From: DATKCA01 sp035544675
GTDB taxonomy: Bacteria; Acidobacteriota; Thermoanaerobaculia; Gp7-AA8
DNA: 12,694 nt
Assembly (NCBI GenBank): GCA_035544675.1
Contig: DATKCA010000144.1
Location: 1 to 12,694, forward strand
Direction: 5' to 3'
Numbering within the stretch: position 1 is the first letter of the stretch; the number at the start of each line of letters is the position of its first letter. The notes beneath the pieces are model-generated. The model worked only from the letters and a program-made list of their open reading frames with translations, searched no databases and was not told the origin of the DNA. Positions 1-6,893 of the stretch are shown here, piece by piece. The translations under genes were made by a program, and so were the position numbers.

Positions 1-1171
1 TCTTCGGGCGCGTGCCCAGCCAGATGAACAGGCCGGGGACCTTCTCCTGGAAGAACGAGAAGTCTTCGGCGCCGAGCACCGGGTTCACCACCGTCGTGGC
101 CGGGTTGATGCGCTTCAGCGTCACCGCCATCTTCTCGGTCAGCGCGGGATCGTTGTACGTGATCGGATAGCCGGTGGTGATCGTGACCTCGGCGGATGCG
201 CCTGCGGCGGTGGCGATCGACTCCGCGGTTCGTTTGACCCGCTCGTGAATTTCCGTGCGCATCGTCTTGTCGAGCGCCCGGAGCGTGCCGATCATCTCCA
301 CATCGTCGGGGATGATGTTGTTGCGCACGCCGCCGCGGATCATGCCGATCGTCACGATCGACGGCGCTACCGTGGAGTCGAGCTGACGGCTGGGGATGGT
401 CTGCAGTCCGAGGATGATCTGCGAGGCCACCACGATCGGGTCGACGCCGAGCCAGGGATACGCGCCGTGCGTCTGCTTCCCGCGGACGACGATCTTCAGA
501 GTGTCGACCGCCGCCATCATCCCGCCCGGCCTGTACGCGAGCTCCCCAACCGCGAACCGCGACGTCACGTGCAGTCCGAAGATCGCGTCGACCTTCGGAT
601 CGGCCAGCACCCCCTCCTTCACCATCAGCTCCGCTCCCCCCTCCTCCCCCTCGGGCGCCCCTTCCTCGGCCGGCTGGAAGATGAACTTCACCGTGCCCGG
701 GATCTCGCTGCGCATCCCGGCCAGCACCTCGGCCACGCCGAGGAGGATGGCCACGTGGGCGTCGTGCCCGCAGGCGTGCATGACGCCGACATCCTGTCCG
801 TTGTAGGTCGTCCGGACTTTCGACGCGAAGGGGATGTCGACCTGCTCGGTGACGGGAAGGGCGTCCATGTCCGCGCGCAGTGCGACGACCTTCCCCGGCT
901 TTCCGCCGCGAAGCAGGCCGACCACGCCGGTGTGCGCGACTCCTTCGCGCGTCTCGATGCCGAGCTGGGGCAGGCGGTCCGCCACGATCTTCGCGGTGCG
1001 CACCTCGCGGTTGCCGAGCTCGGGATGCTGGTGGATGTCGCGGCGCACGGCGATGACGCGCTGCTCGGCGGCGGCCGCGGCGTCGTGGATTCGCTGTTCG
1101 AGCGTGGCTGCTCCGGAAGTGGTGGGCATGACGGCTCCTGTAAGAAGGACTGCGATGGTCGCGGTTTTCAC
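1..1171 (-). CDS. M20-family metal-dependent amidohydrolase/peptidase, secreted, C-terminus cut by window edge
   Basis: About 390 codons are visible. The product resembles N-acyl amino acid amidohydrolases (hippurate hydrolase/IAA-amino-acid hydrolase type), which use two metal ions to cleave an amide bond. Visible motifs are RRDIHQHPELG near residues 43-53, the metal motif ADMDALP (D101, D103), HACGHDAH (H132, C134, H136) and QPAEEG with the acid/base pair E169-E170. The end in view (GAEDFSFF, then PGLFIWLGTRP) is typical of the family, so only roughly the last 40 residues are missing. I chose GTG at 1171 because it adds an N-terminal signal peptide (MKTATIAVLLTGAV, then a small-residue SGA cleavage region), which suggests periplasmic export. 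An ATG at 1129 with a better ribosome binding site would give a protein without that signal. It starts 7 bases after the stop of the small upstream gene, so the two are probably one operon. The exact substrate cannot be told. Confidence 0.92.
   Translation of the reverse strand, partial: MKTATIAVLLTGAVMPTTSGAATLEQRIHDAAAAAEQRVIAVRRDIHQHPELGNREVRTAKIVADRLPQLGIETREGVAHTGVVGLLRGGKPGKVVALRADMDALPVTEQVDIPFASKVRTTYNGQDVGVMHACGHDAHVAILLGVAEVLAGMRSEIPGTVKFIFQPAEEGAPEGEEGGAELMVKEGVLADPKVDAIFGLHVTSRFAVGELAYRPGGMMAAVDTLKIVVRGKQTHGAYPWLGVDPIVVASQIILGLQTIPSRQLDSTVAPSIVTIGMIRGGVRNNIIPDDVEMIGTLRALDKTMRTEIHERVKRTAESIATAAGASAEVTITTGYPITYNDPALTEKMAVTLKRINPATTVVNPVLGAEDFSFFQEKVPGLFIWLGTRPK
1135..1139 (-). promoter_or_regulatory. 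Shine-Dalgarno-like AGGAG inside the amidohydrolase signal-peptide region
   Basis: On the minus strand AGGAG lies five bases before an in-frame ATG at 1129, which is ideal spacing. The upstream GTG start at 1171 has no such site. The motif therefore either marks the true start, with the hydrophobic N-terminus an artefact, or gives a second cytoplasmic form. The convincing signal peptide makes me favour the upstream start. Confidence 0.4.
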
Positions 1172-1178
1172 GCCGCAA

Positions 1179-1454
1179 TCATACGATCGCGCCGCGGAGA
1201 CTCTCCGCCTTCTCGATGAGCTCCCCGAACCAGTCGGCGAAGTTCGGCTCGCCTTTTTCCAGGGCCAGCAGCCGGACGCGGGTGGACATTTCGATGAACT
1301 GCTCGATGAACCCGCGCAGCTCGTCGGTCACGCCCAGCTCCAGCAGGGTGGAGGACTGCTCCTCGATGGCGTTGTACGCCTGGAGCGCCTGAGCGTACTC
1401 GGTGCTGAAGAAGGCGAAGCTCGCCCTCGCGTCGTCAGGAGGTTCGGACGTCAT
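1179..1454 (-). CDS. small hypothetical protein (91 aa)
   Basis: I do not recognise this protein. It is acidic, has no signal peptide or membrane segment, and looks wholly alpha-helical: residues around 14-36 and 43-88 are rich in Glu, Leu and Ala with helix-like spacing (FIEQFIEMSTRV, WFGELIEKAESL). The frame has coding-like composition and runs directly into the secreted amidohydrolase, whose GTG start lies 7 bases beyond this stop, so the two are probably co-transcribed. GGAG sits only about two bases before the ATG, closer than normal. It may be a small accessory protein, but nothing in the sequence shows a function. Confidence 0.6.
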   Translation of the reverse strand: MTSEPPDDARASFAFFSTEYAQALQAYNAIEEQSSTLLELGVTDELRGFIEQFIEMSTRVRLLALEKGEPNFADWFGELIEKAESLRGAIV

Positions 1455-1522
1455 TTCTCCATGAAAAGCTGCGGATTTTGCGCCAAGACACGCCCCTGAC
1501 CGGCGCGGTAGGGGGGCGGTGG

Positions 1523-1572
1523 CCCTTGTCCCTCCCGCGCGGGGAGAAGCAGCCCGAAGGGCGGATGAGGGG
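1523..1572. repeat. dispersed intergenic repeat-like element with two hairpins
   Basis: This lies in the 212-bp spacer between divergent genes. It contains CTCCC-GCGCG-GGGAG (1532-1546) and GCCC-GAA-GGGC (1552-1562), then GCGGATGAGGGG. Read on the minus strand it gives CCCTCATCCGCCCTTCGGGC followed by a CTTCTCCCCGCG stretch, a wording I associate with REP-like repeats in many GC-rich genomes. Only one copy is in the window, so the repeat status rests on that recollection. The rest of the spacer shows no convincing promoter. Confidence 0.45.
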
Positions 1573-1666
1573 CATCGAGAAGAATCCCCGCGGCTGGCGC
1601 GCTACCATGTTGCCCCGATGAGCGTTCCGTTGCCGCGCTGACCAAGCGGATGAATGAACTGACCTG

Positions 1667-3325
1667 ATGCGACTCCTCCTGGCGGTCTCACTCCTGTTCG
1701 CGGCGACCCTTCCCGCCCAGCAGAAACCAACCCTGGCGATCCTCGGCGAAACGATCGAAGTATCGATCGTGAATCTCGACGTGATCGTGACCGATCGTCA
1801 GGGAAATCGCGTGCGTGGATTGAAGCCGTCGGACTTCCAGGTTCGGGAAAACGGAAAGCTGCAGACGATCTCGAACTTTGCGGAGTATTCGTCCGATGCG
1901 GCGCCGGTATCCTCACCGGCGGCTGCAACGGACGAGACCCGCGCTCCAGCGAATGCGAAGACGATGGTCGTCTTCATCGAGCGTGTGAACCTGCACCCGC
2001 GCGATGCGGACCGGCTCTACGCCTCGCTGGAAGAGGTCCTGGTGCGAGTGGTCAGACCCGGCGACGCGGTTTCTGTGGTCTGGTGGGATGGCGGGATGAC
2101 GATCAGGCAGGACTTCACGGACGATCTGCCGCTGCTCACCAGGACGCTCCGCGACCTGAGGGAGGAGAGCAAAAAGCTCATGTTGCCCGACTCGGAGTCG
2201 CTTGGCAGGCGTCAGAAGGAGCAGGACAGTTGGGAAGAAATGCTGGAGGGCACAGATATGCCGGCTCCCGACGTCATGGCGGCGGACTCGGCGATGCTGG
2301 CGCGCCGTGCGTTCATGCAGATGAAGGCGAAGACGTACGCGCTCACATCGCTGATCGACGTGATCGCGCCGGCCAGAGGGAAGAAGATCCTCCTCATGGC
2401 CACGCGGCGTTACTCCGAGTTTGCAGGCGCGGAGTTCTTCAAGGGCGCGCAGATGCCGCAGGTCGAGCAGAGGGAGTACAACACCCTGGCGCTGCGAAAG
2501 TCAGTCTCCGATTCCGCGAACGCCGGAGGAGTGACGATCTACGCCGTTTATCCTCCCGGCCTGCCGAAGCGGACCGCGGTCTCCGCCGAGGAAGCCCCTA
2601 ATATCAATCGAGCGGGCTCGACCCGTGACGAGCAGCCGGAGCGTGACGAGCAGAACAGCGCCTTCGAGTGGAACGTGCTGCTCAACGAATCGCGCGCGCT
2701 GGAGGATCTGGCCCGCGCGACCGGAGGGCTGTCGGCGTGGGGTGCGGGAAGCATCGTGGAGATGCTGCCCACGCTTGGCGACGACATGCAGAGCTACTAC
2801 TCGCTCGCATTCCGGGCCACGCCGGGGAAGAGGAAAGAGCGGAGGATCGAGGTCCGGGCGGTGAATGGCCAGTACCAGGTTCGCGCCAGGCAGTCGTACG
2901 TGGAAAAAACGGAGGCGGAAAGGATGGCCGATCGCGTCGTCGCTCACCTTTTCCGGCCGGAGGGGGCGAATGCGCTCGCGGTGAGCGCCGAGATCGGAGA
3001 GGCGATGAGCCGCGGCGCGAAAGTGGCCATTCCGGTGAAGATCCGCATCCCCATCGGAGATCTCACCATCCTGCCCGAAGGAGCTCATCACTCCGGCGCG
3101 TTCACCGTGTTCGCCGCAGCGGGCGGGGGCGTGGGCGTGGTCAGCGGGGTCACGCAGACAACGCAGCCGTTTCAGATTCCCTCGTCCGACCTCGAACGCG
3201 CTCGCGCCTCGCACTACAGCTATGAGCTGACGGTCATGACCGACGGAACCGCGGAGCATGTCTCCGTCGGCGTGCTCGATGAATTGTCGAAGCAGTATGG
3301 AATCGTTCGGCTCTCACTATATTGA
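1667..3325 (+). CDS. secreted VWA-like protein, 'VWFA-related Acidobacterial domain' family (copy 1)
   Basis: 552 aa. An N-terminal signal peptide (MRLLLAVSLLFAATLPAQ) points to export. Residues about 28-72 form a short beta-rich module (VIVTDRQGNRVRGLKPSDF, VRENGKLQTI) typical of this family. A VWA-like fold follows at about 98-385, with KKILLMATRR (239-248), GVTIYAVYPPG (288-298), ARATGG (349-354) and YYSLAF (377-382). The C-terminal 150 residues are beta-rich. The usual metal-binding DxSxS of VWA domains is replaced by FIERVNL (103-109), so metal binding is doubtful. The family is abundant in Acidobacteriota but its role is largely unknown; adhesion or protein-protein interaction is a guess. 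No clear ribosome binding site precedes the ATG. The stop TGA overlaps the next gene's ATG by one base. Confidence 0.88.
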   Translation: MRLLLAVSLLFAATLPAQQKPTLAILGETIEVSIVNLDVIVTDRQGNRVRGLKPSDFQVRENGKLQTISNFAEYSSDAAPVSSPAAATDETRAPANAKTMVVFIERVNLHPRDADRLYASLEEVLVRVVRPGDAVSVVWWDGGMTIRQDFTDDLPLLTRTLRDLREESKKLMLPDSESLGRRQKEQDSWEEMLEGTDMPAPDVMAADSAMLARRAFMQMKAKTYALTSLIDVIAPARGKKILLMATRRYSEFAGAEFFKGAQMPQVEQREYNTLALRKSVSDSANAGGVTIYAVYPPGLPKRTAVSAEEAPNINRAGSTRDEQPERDEQNSAFEWNVLLNESRALEDLARATGGLSAWGAGSIVEMLPTLGDDMQSYYSLAFRATPGKRKERRIEVRAVNGQYQVRARQSYVEKTEAERMADRVVAHLFRPEGANALAVSAEIGEAMSRGAKVAIPVKIRIPIGDLTILPEGAHHSGAFTVFAAAGGGVGVVSGVTQTTQPFQIPSSDLERARASHYSYELTVMTDGTAEHVSVGVLDELSKQYGIVRLSLY

Positions 3326-5001
3326 TGCGCGTCCTTCCGGCGGTCTCACTCCTGCTCGCAGCGCCCCTTCTGGCCCAGCAGCAGCCCGCCCTCCCCATCC
3401 TCGGCGAGACGATCGAAGTATCGATCGTGAGTCTCGACGTGATCGTTACCGATCGTCAGGGCAATCGTGTGCGGGGACTGAAGCCGTCGGACTTCGAGGT
3501 TCGCGAGAACGGGAAGTTGCAGACGATCACGAACTTCGCGGAGTACACGGTCGATGGGCCGCCGGTGTCCGTTGGGGCGCCGGTGTCCTCAGCGGCGCGG
3601 CCGCCGGCTGAGGACAGCCGCCCTCCACAGAATCCGCGGACGATGGTGCTGTTCGTCGAGCGGGTCCAGCTTCTCCCGCCGGATGCAGACCGCCTCTTCG
3701 CCTCGATGGAGGAGACGGTGCGGAGTGTCGTCCGGCCCGGTGACGCCGTGGCCATCGTCACCTGGGACCGGGCCATGAAGGTCGTGCGTGACTTCACGGA
3801 CGATGTCGAGGCGCTCTCGTCGACGATCCGGGAACTGCGCGAGGTCAGCAAGCGCGTCATGCTCCCGGATGCAGAGTCGATTCAGAGGCGCCAGGAAGAG
3901 CAGGATCGGCTCGCGGTCCTGTACGCGGGCAGTGGTGTCGGGCCGCCCGACCAGATGCTCACCGACTCGATCATGCTGGCGCGGCGCGCTCTGTCCAGGA
4001 TGAGGTTCAAGGTCCACTCGTTGAAGTCGCTGATCAATCTGATGGCGCCGGCTCAGGGGAAAAAGGTTCTGCTGATGGCCACCCGGCGCTTTTCCGAGTT
4101 CGCCGGCGCCGAGTTCTTTCCAGGAGGCCAGGTCCCCCAGGATCACCGGATCGAGCTGAGTACGTCGGAGATCAGAAAGTCCGTCCAGGACGCCGCGAAT
4201 GCCGCCGGCGTGACTGTTTACGCCGTCTATCCACCCGGTCTTCGCACGGGTTCTGCTTTTTCCGCCGAGTTCGCTCCGGACATCTCGACGATGAACAACC
4301 CGGATCGCGATCTGGAGAGCAACGCCTTCGACTACAACGTCCTGGCGAACGAGGCGGTCGCGTTGGACGAGATCGCCCGCGCCACCGGCGGGCTCTCGGC
4401 CTGGGGTGCCGGCAGCATCACGGTGTTGATGCCGAAGGTCATTGAAGACATGAGCACCTACTATTCGCTCGCGTTCCGCGCCAGCCCCGGAAAGAAGAAG
4501 GAGCACCGCATCACCGTCCGCACGATCGATCGCCAGTACCAGGTCCGTTCGAGAAGCGCTTACGTGGAGAAGAGCGAGAGCGACCGGATGGCGGACCGGG
4601 TGGTGGCGGCGCTCTTTCGGCCCGAGCTGCAGAACACACTCGCCGTGCACGCAGAGCTGGGCGAGCCGGCCGTGAAGCGCGGCAGAGTCTCCATCAAGCT
4701 GAAGGTGCGCATCCCGATCGGGAATCTCACCGTGCTGCCCGACGGGCGCCATCACGCCGGCGCGTTCACGGTGTTTGCCGCCGCGGGCGGGCGGGTGGGC
4801 GTGGTCAGCGACGTCATCCGGAAGACGCAGGCGTTTCAGATTCCTTCCTCCGACCTCGGGCGCGCTCGTGCCTCGCACTACAGCTACGAGCTCACGGTCA
4901 TGACCGACGGCGCCGCGGAGCACGTCTCCGTCGGCGTGCTCGACGAGGTATCGAAGCAGTACGGGATCGTGCGGCTGCCGCTGGGTCATCCCGAGCGTTA
5001 G
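3325..5001 (+). CDS. secreted VWA-like protein, 'VWFA-related Acidobacterial domain' family (copy 2)
   Basis: 558 aa and a tandem paralogue of the gene before it; by eye roughly two thirds of residues are identical, most strongly in the N-terminal module and the last 100 residues. I chose ATG at 3325, which shares its A with the preceding TGA (TGATG), rather than TTG at 3322; this suggests translational coupling. It has a signal peptide (MRVLPAVSLLLAAPLLAQ) and the same degenerate metal site (LFVERVQL). It differs from copy 1 by an additional 18-bp unit (VGAPVS) in the linker after the N-terminal module, and by a tail: copy 1 ends GIVRLSLY, this one GIVRLPLGHPER. The GHPER and stop codon come from a dispersed repeat that begins at 4985. 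The function is unknown, but the pair presumably acts together in the cell envelope. Confidence 0.88.
   Translation: MRVLPAVSLLLAAPLLAQQQPALPILGETIEVSIVSLDVIVTDRQGNRVRGLKPSDFEVRENGKLQTITNFAEYTVDGPPVSVGAPVSSAARPPAEDSRPPQNPRTMVLFVERVQLLPPDADRLFASMEETVRSVVRPGDAVAIVTWDRAMKVVRDFTDDVEALSSTIRELREVSKRVMLPDAESIQRRQEEQDRLAVLYAGSGVGPPDQMLTDSIMLARRALSRMRFKVHSLKSLINLMAPAQGKKVLLMATRRFSEFAGAEFFPGGQVPQDHRIELSTSEIRKSVQDAANAAGVTVYAVYPPGLRTGSAFSAEFAPDISTMNNPDRDLESNAFDYNVLANEAVALDEIARATGGLSAWGAGSITVLMPKVIEDMSTYYSLAFRASPGKKKEHRITVRTIDRQYQVRSRSAYVEKSESDRMADRVVAALFRPELQNTLAVHAELGEPAVKRGRVSIKLKVRIPIGNLTVLPDGRHHAGAFTVFAAAGGRVGVVSDVIRKTQAFQIPSSDLGRARASHYSYELTVMTDGAAEHVSVGVLDEVSKQYGIVRLPLGHPER
3553..3588 (+). repeat. 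two tandem 18-bp coding minisatellite units in VWA copy 2
   Basis: Units at 3553-3570 and 3571-3588 differ at two positions; the second reads GTTGGGGCGCCGGTGTCC and encodes VGAPVS. Copy 1 of the gene has a single related unit at 1895-1912 (DAAPVS). The same unit, read from the same DNA strand, recurs three times at 6765-6818 in the unrelated amidohydrolase gene. Confidence 0.75.
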
Positions 5002-5014
5002 CGAGGGATCTGGG
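4985..5014 (+). repeat. short dispersed repeat, left copy of an inverted pair
   Basis: It reads GTCATCCCGAGCGTTAGCG followed by AGGGATCTGGG. It matches the right copy at 5056-5084 (read on the minus strand) apart from an extra T and three substitutions. It encodes the last residues and the TAG stop of VWA copy 2. The CCGAGCGTAGCGAGG core is a sequence I associate with intergenic repeats in soil-bacterial genomes. Confidence 0.75.
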
Positions 5015-5055
5015 CGAAGGGAGGTGCGATGATCGTTCACCCTGCCGCCCGGCCA

Positions 5056-5084
5056 CCCGGATTCCTCGCTACGCTCGGAATGAC
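5056..5084 (-). repeat. short dispersed repeat, right copy of an inverted pair
   Basis: On the minus strand it reads GTCATTCCGAGCGTAGCGAG then GAATCCGGG. Its first G is the last base of the amidohydrolase TAG stop. With the left copy it can form a long hairpin with a loop of about 41 bases between two convergent genes, a REPIN-like layout that could end transcription from both sides. No T-tract is seen. Confidence 0.75.
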
Positions 5085-6862
5085 TACTTCGCCAGTGCGC
5101 TCAAATCCTCCATCGACCGCAACACGCCGCCGCGCATGACATAGCGGGTCTTCCGGAAGTTCGCGACGTCCTTCGACGGGTCGGCGCCGAGGAGGACGAG
5201 GTCGGCGGACTTGCCTTTCTCGATCGTGCCGGTGTCGTTCTGGACGCCCGCGGCGCGTGCCGCGACGGCGGTGCTGGCCACGATGACCTGCATCGGCGTC
5301 ATGCCGGCGCGCTGCATCGCCTCCATCTCCGCGAAGATCGACGGCCCGTGCAGCGTCATCGGATTGCCGGCGTCGGTGCCCGTCGCGATCGACACACCCG
5401 CGGCGACGAGCGTCCTGAGGTTCGCGTCGAAGACCCGCTCGCGCTCGGCGGTCCGCTGATCGCGTCGCGCCACATCCTCCGCCTTCACGTTCGGGGCGGA
5501 TACGCTCGCCGTGGCGGCAACGCGCGCGCGTGTGGCCGCGTCGACGCAGCCGTTGGGGTCGTCGATCCGCGGCGCTTTGCGATCGACGACGCCCTGGAAC
5601 ATCCGGACGTATCCGCGGGCGACGGTGAGCGTCGGCGTGTAGATCGCATCGTTGCGCTTCATGAGGTCGATGAGCTCCTGGTCCACGGGGACGTCCCACA
5701 CGCTGTGCACGAGAAGCTTCGCGCCGGCGCGCAGCGCCTCCTTGGCCTGAGAGAGGTCGGTGGCGTGCACGATGAGCGGCAGATTGTGTTTCCGCGCCTC
5801 GTCGCCGGCGGCGCGAATGGCCGCGGCATTCTCGTTCAGATACCAGACCTTCACGGCCTTCGCGTTCTGCGCCGCCAGGTACCGCACGCCGCTGCGACCC
5901 GACTCCTCGTCCTTCAGATGAATGAACTGCCGTTCGGCCGGCAGGTTCACCCAGTGATCGAGTGTGGACAGCAGCGGACCGGCCGCCACGACGCGCGGAA
6001 CGCTCATGTCTCCGGCGAATCGATTGGCGATCTGGAGCGTCCACGGATATCCGCCGACGTCGAAGACGGTCGTGACGCCCGAGCAGAGGTACGAGCGGCC
6101 GTAGCGGTGCGGATCGGTCTTCAGCTCGCCGATCGTCTTCTCGTACGGATGCGTGGCCCGCGCGTCGAGCGCGTCCGGCCGCCCGTCAGCCCACGCGGTC
6201 TGCGAGAAGTGCACGTGCGCGTCGATGAGGCCCGGCGTGATCCACATGCCCTTCCCGTCGACCACGTCGGTTCCCGGCGGCACGTCGCATTGTCCGGCGC
6301 AATCGATCTTCCCGTCGCGGGTCACGACGACGGCGCCGGCGAGGGGCGGGCCGCCCCGTCCGTCGATGAGCGTCGCGCCGGCGATCGCACGCGGCGGGGC
6401 GGGCGTGTTGGGCGGGGAGTCGATCGCGCCGGTCAGCGCGATCTTCCATCCGTCGTCCGTTTTCACGAACAGCCTCTCCGAGATTCCGGAGTGCTCCTCG
6501 CTGCCGTAGCGGACGCGATAGCGGTACGTCCCGTAGACGATGCCCGGCTGCACCGGCGTCAGCCGGATGTCGGTGGCCTCGATCGTGTCGGGCCATTGCG
6601 CGCCGGCTCCGCGCGCGAACTCGTCGTAACCGGTGGAGAAGCCGGCCGGTCCGCCTCGCACCAGGCGCTCGCTGTTGAGGTAGAGCGACAGGTACCTGGC
6701 GCGGTCGCGCCGGCGGATGGCGTCGATGTTCTGGTCGAAGACGGCTCGTGCCGCCGCGAGATCGGTTGGCGCGCCGGCGTCTGTTGGGGCGCCAGTGGCT
6801 GTTGGGGCGCCGGTGGCCCCATACATCCACGCGAGAACGAGGGTGGCAAGCGTTTTTCGCAT
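5084..6862 (-). CDS. secreted amidohydrolase with N-terminal NTF2/SnoaL-like domain
   Basis: 592 aa. The start at 6862 gives a signal peptide (MRKTLATLVLAWMYG) directly followed by the repeat ATGAPTATGAPTDAGAPT; an earlier in-frame ATG at 6925 would add a non-signal extension. Residues about 34-148 look like an NTF2/SnoaL (DUF4440-type) domain, ending in VKTDDGWKIA. Residues 160-580 form an imidazolonepropionase-like amidohydrolase: metal ligands H216 and H218 in GLIDAHVHF, lysine K338 in KAVKVWYL, H366 in LIVHATD, H386 in LLVHSVWD and D497 in ATGTDAG, then HGPSIFAEMEAMQRAGM. All expected metal residues are present, so it should be an active hydrolase of a cyclic amide, dipeptide or similar substrate outside the cytoplasm; the substrate is unknown. 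It is convergent with VWA copy 2 and divergent from lolD. Confidence 0.9.
   Translation of the reverse strand: MRKTLATLVLAWMYGATGAPTATGAPTDAGAPTDLAAARAVFDQNIDAIRRRDRARYLSLYLNSERLVRGGPAGFSTGYDEFARGAGAQWPDTIEATDIRLTPVQPGIVYGTYRYRVRYGSEEHSGISERLFVKTDDGWKIALTGAIDSPPNTPAPPRAIAGATLIDGRGGPPLAGAVVVTRDGKIDCAGQCDVPPGTDVVDGKGMWITPGLIDAHVHFSQTAWADGRPDALDARATHPYEKTIGELKTDPHRYGRSYLCSGVTTVFDVGGYPWTLQIANRFAGDMSVPRVVAAGPLLSTLDHWVNLPAERQFIHLKDEESGRSGVRYLAAQNAKAVKVWYLNENAAAIRAAGDEARKHNLPLIVHATDLSQAKEALRAGAKLLVHSVWDVPVDQELIDLMKRNDAIYTPTLTVARGYVRMFQGVVDRKAPRIDDPNGCVDAATRARVAATASVSAPNVKAEDVARRDQRTAERERVFDANLRTLVAAGVSIATGTDAGNPMTLHGPSIFAEMEAMQRAGMTPMQVIVASTAVAARAAGVQNDTGTIEKGKSADLVLLGADPSKDVANFRKTRYVMRGGVLRSMEDLSALAK
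6765..6818 (+). repeat. three tandem 18-bp minisatellite units, antisense in the amidohydrolase gene
   Basis: Units at 6765-6782, 6783-6800 and 6801-6818 share the form GTTGGSGCGCCRGYGKCY and carry a GGCGCC or GCGCGCC core. On the coding (minus) strand they encode ATGAPT-ATGAPT-DAGAPT just after the signal peptide. The same unit occurs in sense orientation in VWA copy 2 (3553-3588). Confidence 0.85.
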
Positions 6863-6893
6863 GCCGCACATCATCATCCATAATCCCGCCCGC
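6863..6893. promoter_or_regulatory. 31-bp divergent spacer with a possible promoter for lolD
   Basis: Only 31 bp separate the divergent ATGs. CATAAT at 6879-6884 is a five-of-six match to a -10 box; it would place the transcription start within a few bases of the lolD ATG, giving a nearly leaderless message. No good -35 box and no Shine-Dalgarno sequence are visible. Weak call. Confidence 0.3.

Noticed and set aside
1451..1645. 64-codon minus-strand frame overlapping the 91-aa gene start by ATGA
   Set aside because: Most of it is translation of the hairpin-rich repeat element, with Pro/Gly-rich composition and no recognisable feature.
1751..1770. Inverted repeat ACGATCGA-AGTA-TCGATCGT, also at 3409-3428 in the second VWA gene
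   Set aside because: It lies in codons for the conserved TIEVSIV and is kept because the two genes are recent paralogues; no sign of a separate role.
3589..5040. Long open frame on the minus strand opposite VWA copy 2
   Set aside because: Its translation is Arg/His/Asp-rich without any known motif, as expected for the antisense of a GC-rich gene. The sense frame has a signal peptide and a paralogue.
5348..6883. Long plus-strand frame opposite the amidohydrolase
   Set aside because: It is a low-complexity Arg/Val/Asp product; the minus strand has every amidohydrolase metal motif in order.
6717..6893. Extended N-terminus for lolD
   Set aside because: The frame is open only because the 18-bp repeat and amidohydrolase antisense lack stops; LolD proteins start at the position used here.
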